64,000 bases of DNA from assembly GCA_963825335.1 (NCBI GenBank), contig CAWGSP010000001.1, forward strand, positions 1,240,001 through 1,304,000. The letters run 5' to 3'. The notes beneath the pieces are model-generated. The model was not told where the DNA came from and did not search any database. It saw nothing but the letters and a program-made list of their open reading frames with translations. Source of the DNA: Methanobacterium_B sp963825335. Its GTDB lineage: Archaea > Methanobacteriota > Methanobacteria > Methanobacteriales > Methanobacteriaceae. This document shows positions 34,744 to 44,546 of the stretch, piece after piece (position 1 is the stretch's first letter; the number at the start of each line of letters is the position of its first letter). A program made the position numbers and the translations under genes.

Positions 34744-36531
34744 TCAATATTCTACCCTCATACCCCAGAGATTATCTGTTTTCCTTTTAATTTTAACTAG
34801 TTCATCCAGTATTTGGAGTTCATCCTCTGTAAGCTTTGATTTGAGCTCTGTTTCAAGGACTTTATAATGGTTTTCGGGTATGTCTACGTAGAGAATGTCT
34901 CCTTCCTCAAAATTTTTCTTATAAACAGCATCTTTGATTGCCATCGCAACTTGCTGCCCCTTCGATGTTGAGGGTTTGTTCTCGCCCTTATCCTGCATAC
35001 TCTCGACTTTACCAACCCTTTCACCGGTGTCCTGTATCAACACATAATCCTTCTTCACAGTACCGCCAAGTACTTCTATGCCTGCAATAGCTGGTTTGCT
35101 GAATCTGAACACTAGTTTTGGTATTATCCTTAATTTTGCAGGGCGTATAATTGCATCAAGCCATTCTTTCTTCTTTCTTTCGTCTGCTGCTGCTGTCCAT
35201 TCAGCATATTCTTCCGTTAACTGATATATCACGTCTGCAGAGAATAGTTTAACACCAGTGGTTTTTAGCTCTTCTACAGCAGAAGGTAGGACCTTCAGAT
35301 TAAATGCTAATATAACACCGTATTCTGGATTGTTCTTCTGCACCACAGATGCATCCACAACATCCCTTCTTGATATATCCCCTATATCAGCGGCTCTTAT
35401 TGGTACCTTCATATCTTTGAGCATGCTCACTAATGCTTCGAGGGATCCCAATGTGTCTGCCTTGACAATAACACCCATTTCATCGGTGTCTATTTTAATA
35501 CTTTCAATTTCACTGAGTACTTCTTCTTTAACATGGTTGAAATCGCCACGTGCAACCCTAAGCGGTGAACCCGAAATAACATTCTCTATCTTCGGTGCAA
35601 CGATCTTGATCCCTGCGGCTGCAACAACTTCATCAACCTTCACGAAACGCTTTTTAACATCCCTCATCTCTTCGAGGGGTCGAGGTTTAAGCAACGATCT
35701 TATTTTCGTTGTTATGACATCGTCGAGGCTGGTAAGTACTATGGTATCGTTTTTCTTGAGAATACCATCGTATATAACGGCGTCAACAGTTATGCCAAGT
35801 CCCTTTTCCTCTTTAACTTCAAGTATTGTTCCCTTTGCAGGTGCGTTTGGTTCTAGTTGGAGTTGTTCTTTTAGGTACTGTTGAGCAAGACCCATCAGCA
35901 TGGTTAAAAGTTCAGATATTCCTTCACCTGTTTTTGCGCTTATGGGGATGATAACGATCTGCTTTGCGAAGTTTTCAACCCTGTCAAACCTCTCAGATTC
36001 AAAGCCTTCGTCATGAAGTATCCCAACAAGTTCGTAAATACCTTTGTCAAGTTTTTCCTGAACATTAACTGCCTGTTTTTTATAACTTTGGATGAAAGAA
36101 ATGTCTTTATGTGCTTCCCATCCATATATCTTATCAATTTTCGTGGCTGCAACAACAAACGGGGTTTTAAATGTTTTAAGTATGTTGAGGGCCTCGTAGG
36201 TTTGTGGTTTAAATCCTTCGTTAACATCAACAATTAATATTGCGAGGTCTGCGAGGGCACCACCCCTTTTACGGAGAGTTGTGAAAGCTTCGTGACCTGG
36301 AGTGTCTATGAAAAACAATCCCGGCATTGTTTCCTTTATATCCAATTTTTTCAGAAGGTCTCCGCATATGGTTTCAATAACTTCCATAGGGATCTCAGTA
36401 CCGCCTATGTGTTGGGTTATTCCACCTGCTTCCTTCTTTGCCATTGCACCGCCCCTAATATAATCCAGGAGCGTAGTTTTTCCATGGTCAACATGACCCA
36501 AAACAGACACTATAGGTGATCGAATCTTCAA
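34744..36531 (-). CDS. infB: Translation initiation factor aIF5B (IF2-like)
   Basis: GTPase of 595 residues that promotes subunit joining. G1 SVLGHVDHGKTTLLDYIR opens the protein; G3 DTPGHEAFTTLRKRGG, G4 ATKID and G5 ISAKTGEGI follow, then domains II-IV (KTTGVKLFSADVIYQLTEEY near residue 420). The long N-terminal extension of eukaryotic eIF5B is missing. TTG start with GGAGGTTAAAA upstream. No intein insertion is present. It is followed 50 bases on by ndk (36583-37041) in the upstream direction. Confidence 0.97.
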   Translation of the reverse strand: MKIRSPIVSVLGHVDHGKTTLLDYIRGGAMAKKEAGGITQHIGGTEIPMEVIETICGDLLKKLDIKETMPGLFFIDTPGHEAFTTLRKRGGALADLAILIVDVNEGFKPQTYEALNILKTFKTPFVVAATKIDKIYGWEAHKDISFIQSYKKQAVNVQEKLDKGIYELVGILHDEGFESERFDRVENFAKQIVIIPISAKTGEGISELLTMLMGLAQQYLKEQLQLEPNAPAKGTILEVKEEKGLGITVDAVIYDGILKKNDTIVLTSLDDVITTKIRSLLKPRPLEEMRDVKKRFVKVDEVVAAAGIKIVAPKIENVISGSPLRVARGDFNHVKEEVLSEIESIKIDTDEMGVIVKADTLGSLEALVSMLKDMKVPIRAADIGDISRRDVVDASVVQKNNPEYGVILAFNLKVLPSAVEELKTTGVKLFSADVIYQLTEEYAEWTAAADERKKKEWLDAIIRPAKLRIIPKLVFRFSKPAIAGIEVLGGTVKKDYVLIQDTGERVGKVESMQDKGENKPSTSKGQQVAMAIKDAVYKKNFEEGDILYVDIPENHYKVLETELKSKLTEDELQILDELVKIKRKTDNLWGMRVEY

Positions 36532-36582
36532 TTTTAACCTCCAAATAATATAACGAGCTCAAAAAAAAATTAAGGCTCTAAT

Positions 36583-37041
36583 TTAGGGTTCTTCGTATAT
36601 TAATTCTTCGTCGGGCATGCTGTATTCACAGATGTCGGTATTTGCGAAAAATAGTGATATTTCTCTAACTGCAGAATCAACAGAGTCTGAGGCATGGATT
36701 ATATTTCTTCCAGTATCAATGGCATAGTCGCCCCTTATTGTACCTAGATCAGCTTCTTGAGGATTTGTAGCCCCGACCATCCTTCGAATTAAACTTATGC
36801 ATTCCTCTCCTTCAATTACCGTTGCTAAAACAGGACCCGATGTTATGTAATTTACCAGGTCTTTGAAGAAGGGTTTTTCAGAGTGTTCTCCATAATGCTT
36901 TTCTGCAAGGTCTTTGCTGATTATCATCATTTTGGCAGCCATAATTTTAAGGCCGCGTTTTTCAAACCTGCCAAGAACCTTTCCGGTGAGTCTTCTTTGG
37001 ACTGCATCCGGTTTGAGCATCACAAAACTTCTCTGTTTCAT
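36583..37041 (-). CDS. ndk: Nucleoside diphosphate kinase
   Basis: A 152-residue kinase that equalises nucleoside triphosphates. The phospho-histidine lies in NIIHASDSVDSA, and KPDAVQRRLTGKVLGRFEKR begins the protein. GSVLATVIEG-like GPVLATVIEGEECISLIRRM and ATNPQEADLGTIRGDYA are further marks. The start overlaps the L24e stop in an ATGA junction, so translation is coupled. NTP pool maintenance beside translation genes. Confidence 0.96.
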   Translation of the reverse strand: MKQRSFVMLKPDAVQRRLTGKVLGRFEKRGLKIMAAKMMIISKDLAEKHYGEHSEKPFFKDLVNYITSGPVLATVIEGEECISLIRRMVGATNPQEADLGTIRGDYAIDTGRNIIHASDSVDSAVREISLFFANTDICEYSMPDEELIYEEP

Positions 37042-37199
37042 TTTTTAACCCACTTAACTTTTCTTGGAACTCTTCCGAGTCCAATCTGGTTTTTCTCACA
37101 TTTGCTGCTGCAGAAGAAATATACTGTACCATCCTTCTTGACGTACATCTTTCCTGTGCCTTCTTCCATTTCTTCTTTACAGAATGAACATGTTCTCAT
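37038..37199 (-). CDS. rpl24e: Large ribosomal subunit protein eL24 (L24e)
   Basis: A 53-residue zinc ribosomal protein, too short for a long-ORF list. It begins MRTCSFCKEEMEEGTGKMY, carries a second Cys pair FFCSSKCEKN, and ends GRVPRKVKWVKK. Start ATG at 37199, 17 bases after the S28e gene ends; the stop overlaps the ndk start (ATGA). Four-gene cluster L7Ae-S28e-L24e-ndk is typical of archaea. Confidence 0.96.
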   Translation of the reverse strand: MRTCSFCKEEMEEGTGKMYVKKDGTVYFFCSSKCEKNQIGLGRVPRKVKWVKK

Positions 37200-37215
37200 A
37201 TTAAACACCTTTTAA

Positions 37216-37422
37216 TTATGGGGTACGGATTTCCTTAGCTTCCCTTATCGTATCGAGCAACATTAAAATGTCGCCTTCCCGTATTGCTCCCATGACGTTT
37301 CTAGTGAGTATCCTTCCCTTGTCTCTTCCATCTAGTATTCTGCATTTGACCTGCATGACTTCACCAGTCATTCCAGTTCTTTTCAGAACTTCTATAATTT
37401 CCGCAGGAGTTCCATCTTCCAT
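37216..37422 (-). CDS. rps28e: Small ribosomal subunit protein eS28 (S28e)
   Basis: About 68 residues. The conserved segments EVLKRTGMTGEVMQVKCRIL and GRILTRNVMGAIREGDIL identify it. The ATG at 37422 (MEDGTPAEII) with AGGTGAT upstream is preferred over the 37437 start. It lies between L7Ae and L24e. Confidence 0.96.
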   Translation of the reverse strand: MEDGTPAEIIEVLKRTGMTGEVMQVKCRILDGRDKGRILTRNVMGAIREGDILMLLDTIREAKEIRTP

Positions 37423-37487
37423 ATAAATCACCTTCAATTAAAATGAGAAAGGCATGGGCCTTTCATATAAAAAAATAGTCTTTTGTC

Positions 37488-37859
37488 TTATTTTTTAAGT
37501 TCTTCGACTTTCTCAACTACGTCGTTGATTAAATCTTCAGCTTCACCTGCATCAATGATACATGCGGATGCTGTTCCAACGTTTAAACCTGCTGCTTCTC
37601 CAAGTTCATCTTTGGTTGGAAGGTAAACGTAAGGAATTTCTTTTTCCTCAGCAAGTACAGGTAGGTGTGCAGCTATTTCTGGTGGGTCTATGTCCTCTGC
37701 TATAAATACTAATAAAGCAGTACCCCTTTCTATCATCTTGGTAACCTCATTGGTACCTTTACCTATTTTACCTGTGTCTCTTGCTATTTCTAAAGCTTCA
37801 TAAGCTTTATCTGCTATTTCTTTTGGTGTATCGAATTTAACATACATTGCTTTTGCCAT
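37488..37859 (-). CDS. rpl7ae: Ribosomal protein L7Ae (kink-turn binding)
   Basis: 123-residue L7Ae, a ribosomal protein that also serves in box C/D and H/ACA RNPs and RNase P in archaea. Motifs: KIGKGTNEVTKMIERGTALL (RNA contact), FIAEDIDPPEIAAHLPVLAE and GEAAGLNVGTASACIIDAG. ATG start with GGAGG nine bases upstream. First gene of the L7Ae-S28e-L24e-ndk block. Confidence 0.97.
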   Translation of the reverse strand: MAKAMYVKFDTPKEIADKAYEALEIARDTGKIGKGTNEVTKMIERGTALLVFIAEDIDPPEIAAHLPVLAEEKEIPYVYLPTKDELGEAAGLNVGTASACIIDAGEAEDLINDVVEKVEELKK

Positions 37860-37865
37860 TTATTA

Positions 37866-37903
<38 letters not shown>

Positions 37904-37908
37904 GATCA

Positions 37909-37936
37909 TACTTTTATATTTTAGATATATAAAAGT
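37909..37936 (-). promoter_or_regulatory. Putative promoter of the L7Ae operon
   Basis: On the minus strand two TATA-like sequences, CTTTTATATA (37926-37935) and AATATAAAAG (37911-37920), lie 50-75 bases upstream of the L7Ae start. Which one is used is not clear. Confidence 0.4.
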
Positions 37937-38371
37937 TCTTCCGATCAGAAATGACTGTTATAAAACACTGATAAATCAAATTCTAATTTTCAAAATGATA
38001 TTAAATTATAGAATGATTTTTTCAAGTTCAAAATTAGTCTATTGCATATTTCATTATCATGTTATATATAGTTTGCTCGTGGCCCACAAACTTTAACAAT
38101 TGCTTTAGATAAGCATTTGATCCAATATTTATGTCTATACAAGTATTCAACTAGTTTATTATTGAGTATATCAGTTTTTATGAGCTTAGTGATCTTTTAA
38201 TTGTAGAAATAAATGGTTCGTAAAATTTTCTAATCGAAGATTTTGGAAAAATATTTTTTTGATTATTTTTAGGATTGAATATCTGGGATCGTCATAAATA
38301 ATTAGAAAATTTACAGATTTGAGAATAAATTTTACATCAAAATCAGAATAATTTAAGCATTAATAATCCAC

Positions 38372-38400
38372 TAAAAAAGAAAATAAAAGGAAAAAAACTA
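38372..38400 (-). terminator. T-rich tracts downstream of the second histone gene
   Basis: Minus-strand T-rich stretches (T7, then TTTTATTTTCTTTTTT) follow the histone stop codon directly. Typical archaeal oligo-T terminator; a weak TTAAA/TTTAA hairpin spans the stop. Confidence 0.45.
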
Positions 38401-38402
38401 AT

Positions 38403-38606
38403 TTAAAGTCTTTTAACAGCTAATTCAACGTCTGATGCTTTAACAGTTTTTCTTCCAGCGTGTTTTGCGAGTTTGACTGCTTCAGAAGCTATCATTTCAC
38501 CTTTTTCTTCTAAAGCTTTTGCTAGAGATTCCCTAGCGTCGTCACTGACTCTCTCTGCACCTGCATTTTTTATTATTCTTCCAATTGGAGCAATTGGTAA
38601 TTCCAC
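38403..38606 (-). CDS. Archaeal histone B
   Basis: The second HMf-type histone, about 67 residues: ELPIAPIGRIIKNAGAERVS, DDARESLAKALEEKGEMIAS and KLAKHAGRKTVKASDVELAV. The GTG at 38606 gives the normal N-terminus and a GAGGTGAT site five bases upstream; the GTG at 38615 would add three residues. It is about 80% identical by eye to the first histone. Its promoter TATA lies at 38660-38671. Confidence 0.96.
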   Translation of the reverse strand: MELPIAPIGRIIKNAGAERVSDDARESLAKALEEKGEMIASEAVKLAKHAGRKTVKASDVELAVKRL

Positions 38607-38657
38607 ATTAATCACCTCATTTTTACATAAATGTTAATATACACTCTTGTCGTACTC

Positions 38658-38671
38658 CCTTATATATTTAT
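38658..38671 (-). promoter_or_regulatory. Putative TATA box of the second histone gene
   Basis: The minus strand reads AAATATATAAGGGA, about 55-60 bases upstream of the GTG start. Motif and spacing are those of archaeal promoters; no further evidence. Confidence 0.4.
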
Positions 38672-38840
38672 CGTATATTTATGTGATTATTCAGTGATCT
38701 GTATGTTATTGGGTCATGTTGTCATGATCTATATCATCATTGGACACCCAATGACAAACAATGAATTATTTTACTCATGTCGAAAAAAATGGGTGCAGAT
38801 CATGTTATATTTTTTAAAAAAAAATGTAATAAAATCCAAT

Positions 38841-40034
<1,194 letters not shown>

Positions 40035-40158
40035 ATTATATCACCTTAAAATATTTGTAAAACATAAAAAAATTTTACTACATATAATTTATCAATTGCT
40101 GGATTATTTAGAATATACACAGTTTAGATTTTGTATTCAGTAAATAAAAATAACGGGA

Positions 40159-40794
40159 TTAGGTTACCGATGTGATGTAGTTTCCCAGATTAATGGTAAT
40201 ATTTGCTTCTATGAATGCGGCTACGAGTAGGAATATGGCAGCAATTAACATGAGTTTTAATGATTCCCAGAACTCATCTACATGCAACTCTATTACATAT
40301 TTGAACTGTGTTGAAAAGGATATGTCAGACCTCATATGCGTCAGGTCTTTCAAGATATTCAGCACACAACTTGCGAGTCTGAATCCTGCAGCACCAGCAA
40401 TTATGATTCCTATGAGTTCAAAAATTCCATGGGGAACTGTGTAGATTAAAAAACTTCCCAGAGGTAACTGTGCTGCTGTGTAACCTATGAATGCACCGTT
40501 GAAAATGAGGTAATATGCAGTACCTATTCCTATTATCAAACCTCCGAAGTACAAGTGAAACGCCACATTCAAGTTGTTTAGAAATATTGATGATGTGGAT
40601 ATCTTGATCTGTCCGGAGCTTATTTGATGTTTGAAATTTCCTAACATCGGGCCAATTAAAGGAGTGAGAAATCCAGCAAAAGCATAACCTACTAGAATGG
40701 ATACTAATAAAAGCACTGCAGATAGGATAAAATAAGTCTCGTTTCTTTTGTAAAGTCCACCGAAAAATCCGCCATATTTCTCTTTTTCAAGCAT
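40159..40794 (-). CDS. SpoIIM-family membrane protein (DUF95)
   Basis: A 211-residue polytopic membrane protein of the stage II sporulation protein M type. Five to six hydrophobic helices are visible, with the family core NNLNVAFHLYFGGLIIGIG and VPHGIFELIGIIIAGAAGFR. In Archaea the role is unknown; it has nothing to do with sporulation. ATG start with GGGGTAAT upstream. It lies between thrC and trpS on the same strand. Confidence 0.9.
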   Translation of the reverse strand: MLEKEKYGGFFGGLYKRNETYFILSAVLLLVSILVGYAFAGFLTPLIGPMLGNFKHQISSGQIKISTSSIFLNNLNVAFHLYFGGLIIGIGTAYYLIFNGAFIGYTAAQLPLGSFLIYTVPHGIFELIGIIIAGAAGFRLASCVLNILKDLTHMRSDISFSTQFKYVIELHVDEFWESLKLMLIAAIFLLVAAFIEANITINLGNYITSVT

Positions 40795-40878
40795 GTTCGA
40801 TTACCCCTGAATATTAAATACCGATGATCATCATTAACCTCTTTACAACACTCAAAATATTAAGGATATTATATACCA

Positions 40879-41973
40879 TTACCTACTTAAAATATTCCTA
40901 GCCTCGTCCTCTGCAACCATCCTTCGTTGAGATAGTCCATCGAAGAATTTTTTCATCATCTCAGAAGATTTTGCTTTGCATTCACCACACATAACAGTGC
41001 CATTTTTACAATCTTTATAAATTTCTTCAAGTTCCTTATCTGAGTTAACCAAGTGGTAGAGCAACATTTCATATACAACACAATCTTCGGGTGTGCCGCC
41101 AAGCCTTTTCTGTTCATCTAAGCTTTCTTTACCGCCAGTTTTTGCTGATTTAACCTTCTTTTCAGCCATTTCTGGACTGTCGCTAAGGAATATGGCGGTT
41201 TTTGGTTTGCTGCTTGACATTTTATCTCCTGTTAATCCTGTGATGAATCTGTGATAGGTTGATGATGGTGCTATGAAGTTGAATTTATTTTTGAAACGCT
41301 CGGCAATATCCCTTGTTAATCTTATGTGGGGGTCTTGGTCGGGGCCAACAGGCACCACTGTAGGTTTTGGACCACCGTATTCCTCAAGTTGTGGGTGTAA
41401 GATATCTGCAACTTGGATCATTGGCACATAAAGATGGGATAAGTTGGTTGATCCTGAAAAACCGTATATTGCTTTCATCTCGTTGAGGTTTACTCTGCGG
41501 CCAAGGATGTAGGCAAGATCCTGCACATCCTTATTTTCAGATTGGAGGTAGATGGATATATTTTTCTTTTTAACATCCAGTCCCAGAGCTATGTAATTGG
41601 TCAAGTATTCGGTTACTGCCAGTTCTCTGGATTCATCGAAGTCTATATTTCGAGCAGAGTACGATTCCATGTCTGCTATTGGAATGTATATGTCAGCACC
41701 CTGTTTCTGGTACCACATCAACTGGTCTACGATCATCTTGTGGCCTATATGCATTTTTCCACTTGGCATCATACCCGACACAACTGCAAATCCATTTTTT
41801 TCTTTCATAGCTTCTATGATACGGCCGTAATCCCTATGTCCGAATATAATTCCCCTTTTCATTAGCAGAGGTGGGTTTTTGACATCTTTTAAAACGTCCG
41901 AGAACGGTTTTATACCAAACTGTTTTATTAGGTTTTCATAATCTAAAATCGCTGAACTCCAAGGGTCTATCAC
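40879..41973 (-). CDS. trpS: Tryptophanyl-tRNA synthetase
   Basis: Class I aminoacyl-tRNA synthetase, 364 residues. The HIGH motif is PSGKMHIGHKM and the KMSKS motif is GDKMSSSKPK; VPVGPDQDPHIRLTRDIA is a TrpRS mark. The protein is of the archaeal/eukaryotic type. The C-terminus carries CGECKAKSS. Start GTG at 41973 with AAGGTGATTCA upstream. It precedes the SpoIIM-like gene in transcription. Confidence 0.95.
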   Translation of the reverse strand: MIDPWSSAILDYENLIKQFGIKPFSDVLKDVKNPPLLMKRGIIFGHRDYGRIIEAMKEKNGFAVVSGMMPSGKMHIGHKMIVDQLMWYQKQGADIYIPIADMESYSARNIDFDESRELAVTEYLTNYIALGLDVKKKNISIYLQSENKDVQDLAYILGRRVNLNEMKAIYGFSGSTNLSHLYVPMIQVADILHPQLEEYGGPKPTVVPVGPDQDPHIRLTRDIAERFKNKFNFIAPSSTYHRFITGLTGDKMSSSKPKTAIFLSDSPEMAEKKVKSAKTGGKESLDEQKRLGGTPEDCVVYEMLLYHLVNSDKELEEIYKDCKNGTVMCGECKAKSSEMMKKFFDGLSQRRMVAEDEARNILSR

Positions 41974-42049
41974 TGAATCACCTTTTTAAATTAGATATAA
42001 GAATTAATCTATAATATAATTTGGACGTGACATGAAATATTTCGATTCT

Positions 42050-42553
42050 TCATGGTCTTGTCCATTCAACATTGTAATAGGTTATATCGTTTTCTTCATC
42101 TACAACAGCAAATAAAAGCTTTTTGTTAACGCCGTGAGCAACTCTCACATAGCTTGAGAGGTCTGAAATCATGAATGCACTATCCTCTTTTGCAACTTTT
42201 ACCAAAAAATCAGAATGACCGTCTCCTGGACTCTTCCCCCGTTCATATAATCTAAATTCGGATCCATACTTGAAACCGGTCTTAACAACATAGCCCCTGT
42301 TGCGAAGATCATTGAAAACAATATAATTCGCAAAAGAACCATTTTCCCGTATGATCTCGTACATGTCATCGATGGACACTTCGTCTGAATCTTTTTTCAC
42401 CTCTAATTTCCCTTTTTCCATGAGATAAAGAGCTTCTATGATTGAAAGTTGAAGACCGTCGTTTGTTATGGTTCCGTAGTGACTTCTTTCGTATAATTTT
42501 GCTGTGTTGCCCTCTTTAACTATGACTAGATCACCTGATAATTCTGAAATCAT
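42050..42553 (-). CDS. endA: tRNA-splicing endonuclease EndA
   Basis: A 167-residue endonuclease, the homotetrameric-type length, that excises tRNA and rRNA introns at bulge-helix-bulge sites. Catalytic residues are in KYGSEFRLYERGKSPGDGHS (Tyr and His) and RVAHGVNKKLLFAVVDEE (Lys). FNDLRNRGYVVKTGFKYG is the conserved central motif. ATG start with AAGGTGG upstream. It precedes trpS on the same strand. Confidence 0.96.
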   Translation of the reverse strand: MISELSGDLVIVKEGNTAKLYERSHYGTITNDGLQLSIIEALYLMEKGKLEVKKDSDEVSIDDMYEIIRENGSFANYIVFNDLRNRGYVVKTGFKYGSEFRLYERGKSPGDGHSDFLVKVAKEDSAFMISDLSSYVRVAHGVNKKLLFAVVDEENDITYYNVEWTRP

Positions 42554-42891
42554 TAAATTTCCACCTTAATATTTTTTTTACAAATTTTTTTTATTTTCTA
42601 AGCACGATAAAATTTGAGGGTTGCACTGTTCAAATCTCTCGGGTTTGATCCTTGTTTATGAGACATAAAATATCGAGTAACTGTACTTGATTAGTTTTTT
42701 GATCAAAAGAAATTATCTCACCCTTTCACGATTCATTGTTTTGATAATATCTTCAATGCTTGTAAACTCGATTTAGTTATCCTTGCTTCAGCTGTCTATA
42801 TTTTTTTAGAATTGAAATAATTATTTTACTAAAAAATTGCTACTACAACATGGTTGTTTTGTTAGATACATGATAAATTTTCATATTTTTT
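42554..42891. other. Intergenic region
   Basis: About 340 bases, AT-rich, between endA and npdG, both on the minus strand. I see no coding or RNA feature; the stretch around 42620-42660 looked tRNA-like at first but has no cloverleaf. Confidence 0.4.
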
Positions 42892-43560
42892 TTAAAGCCC
42901 GGTTATTCTTATGCCTGCAAGGTTGATTTTATTACGTATATTGAGGTTGATCAGGAGTGGTGTAATTTTTTCTACTATCCGTGCATTTTCCAGAGGACCG
43001 CAATCAATAGCTTTTACCCCGTCAATTTTTTCTGTGAGTTCCATAACTGGGGTTTTTGCATCTAAATTATCTCCAGAAATAAGGCAATCACATTCAACCG
43101 GATTTTCAATGCTGATTAAACTTGCTGCACTGATGTTACAGAATGCTGATACAACCCTTGTTTGTGGACCTAGGAATGCTGCTGATCTTTCTGCTGCCGA
43201 TCCCTCCCACAGATCAATGTATCTTGTAGGTTTTCCACCTATACATCCCTCGAGTGGCACTGTTGCATCTACAAATATTTTTCCATGCACATGGTCTTTG
43301 ATGCTTTTGAGAGTTATCATCTGAGCCTGAAGAGGAACAGTCAGAACTATTATATCTCCAGTTTTCGCAGCATCCTCGTTGGTCATTCCAGACACGTTGA
43401 TGTTCTTTTCATTTTTCAGCAGATCTTTTATCATTATAGCGGCATTTTCAGCCTTTTTACTGTCTCTAGAACCTACTATCACATCTTCTCCAGCTTTTGT
43501 AAATCTCAATGCTAATCCAAGTCCTTGGTCTCCAGTTCCACCAATTATTGCTATTTTCAA
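42892..43560 (-). CDS. npdG: NADPH:coenzyme F420 oxidoreductase
   Basis: A 222-residue enzyme passing electrons between F420H2 and NADP. The Rossmann loop IAIIGGTGDQGLGLALRF and the adenosine phosphate contact VGSRDSKKAE fit NADP binding; IIVLTVPLQAQM, TVPLEGCIGG and SAFCNISAASL are family marks. TTG start with GGGGATGTTCAA upstream. It supplies NADPH for biosynthesis in methanogens and marks the F420 economy of this organism. Confidence 0.95.
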   Translation of the reverse strand: MKIAIIGGTGDQGLGLALRFTKAGEDVIVGSRDSKKAENAAIMIKDLLKNEKNINVSGMTNEDAAKTGDIIVLTVPLQAQMITLKSIKDHVHGKIFVDATVPLEGCIGGKPTRYIDLWEGSAAERSAAFLGPQTRVVSAFCNISAASLISIENPVECDCLISGDNLDAKTPVMELTEKIDGVKAIDCGPLENARIVEKITPLLINLNIRNKINLAGIRITGL

Positions 43561-43779
43561 TTGAACATCCCCTATTAATTTATTTATCTCAAATCTTATT
43601 TCTTATCTGTACTATCCTTTATAATAATTAATACATTAAAAAATTAGATACCACATTTTTATTAGGTGATGTATAGTCTATTTTCAAATCTAAAAAAAAA
43701 ACCATATTTTTTTTATAAGAATATTTGTTGGATTAATTTTTATACAAAAAAATAATTTTTATACAAAAAAAATATTTAT

Positions 43780-43800
43780 CCTTAAATAACCGATTTAAGG
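43780..43800 (-). terminator. Stop-codon-embracing hairpin
   Basis: CCTTAAAT (43780-43787) pairs perfectly with ATTTAAGG (43793-43800) over 8 bp with a 5-base loop, and the stop (43782-43784) of the TIM-barrel gene lies in the stem. Minus-strand T8 follows about 10 bases on. Intrinsic-terminator form. Confidence 0.6.
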
Positions 43801-44531
43801 TAGTTTAAGCTTTCAGATAATGCCTCAGAATCCTTTACCTCTACCACCAAAATATCTTGGTATCCTATTTTTTCGAGCTCTTTAAAGAGTGATTTGAAAT
43901 CAATGCCAGAACTTCCAAGTGCATCATGATTATCAAAGGAACCGTCATTGTCTGATAGGTGTATATGTTTTATTCTGGATGAATTAAGCATTTCTTTTAT
44001 TGAAAATTTCATGTTGTTTGCATGTCCCACATCGAGTGTTACATGGGTATCTAGTTCTTCAGCAACATCATAAAGTTGATTAACATCCTTGAACAACAGG
44101 CCTTCAATGTCCGGCATGTTTTCGATGCATAACATGACCCCATTATCCTCTGCGTATCTGTGACATTCCCTCAGAGATTTAACACTGTTTTCTAATATTT
44201 TGGATTCAAATTTTTTACCAAGTATTGGTATGTGTCCCGGGTGTACCACAACTAGGTGTGGATCCAGTGATGCTGCGAGATCGATCGACTTTTTTATCTG
44301 TAAAACAGAGGATCTCTGCATTGATTCATTGTAAGAAGCAATGTTAATATCTGATAAAGGTGAGTGTACAGATATTTTTATATTAAATGAATCAACAATG
44401 TCTTTGGTAATTTGATGATAGGGATATTCGTTTATGACCTCGCAGTATTCAATTCCCCCATCCTCAAGAGAGGACAGTATATCTTCAAAGGGTTTGGGTG
44501 AAAGTGCTAGGGTTGATACACTAAGTTTCAT
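43782..44531 (-). CDS. TIM-barrel sugar isomerase/AP-endonuclease-like protein
   Basis: A 249-residue protein of the xylose-isomerase-like TIM-barrel/AP endonuclease 2 group. Metal-ligand motifs are present: KISVHSPLSDINIA, VVVHPGHIP, LCIENMPD, HVTLDVGHANNMK, RIKHIHLSDNDG and ILVVEVKDSE. These strands give the His/Glu/Asp metal centre. Substrate is unknown; a DNA-repair role is possible but not shown. Start ATG with GGAGG five bases upstream, just after the PIN-PilT-KH gene. Confidence 0.88.
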   Translation of the reverse strand: MKLSVSTLALSPKPFEDILSSLEDGGIEYCEVINEYPYHQITKDIVDSFNIKISVHSPLSDINIASYNESMQRSSVLQIKKSIDLAASLDPHLVVVHPGHIPILGKKFESKILENSVKSLRECHRYAEDNGVMLCIENMPDIEGLLFKDVNQLYDVAEELDTHVTLDVGHANNMKFSIKEMLNSSRIKHIHLSDNDGSFDNHDALGSSGIDFKSLFKELEKIGYQDILVVEVKDSEALSESLNYLKSVI

Positions 44532-44546
44532 ACATCCTCCTAATTT

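Noticed and set aside
42610..42660. tRNA-like stretch (GGGTTTGATCC)
   Set aside because: It has a T-loop-like string but no matching T stem, acceptor stem or anticodon arm; not a tRNA.
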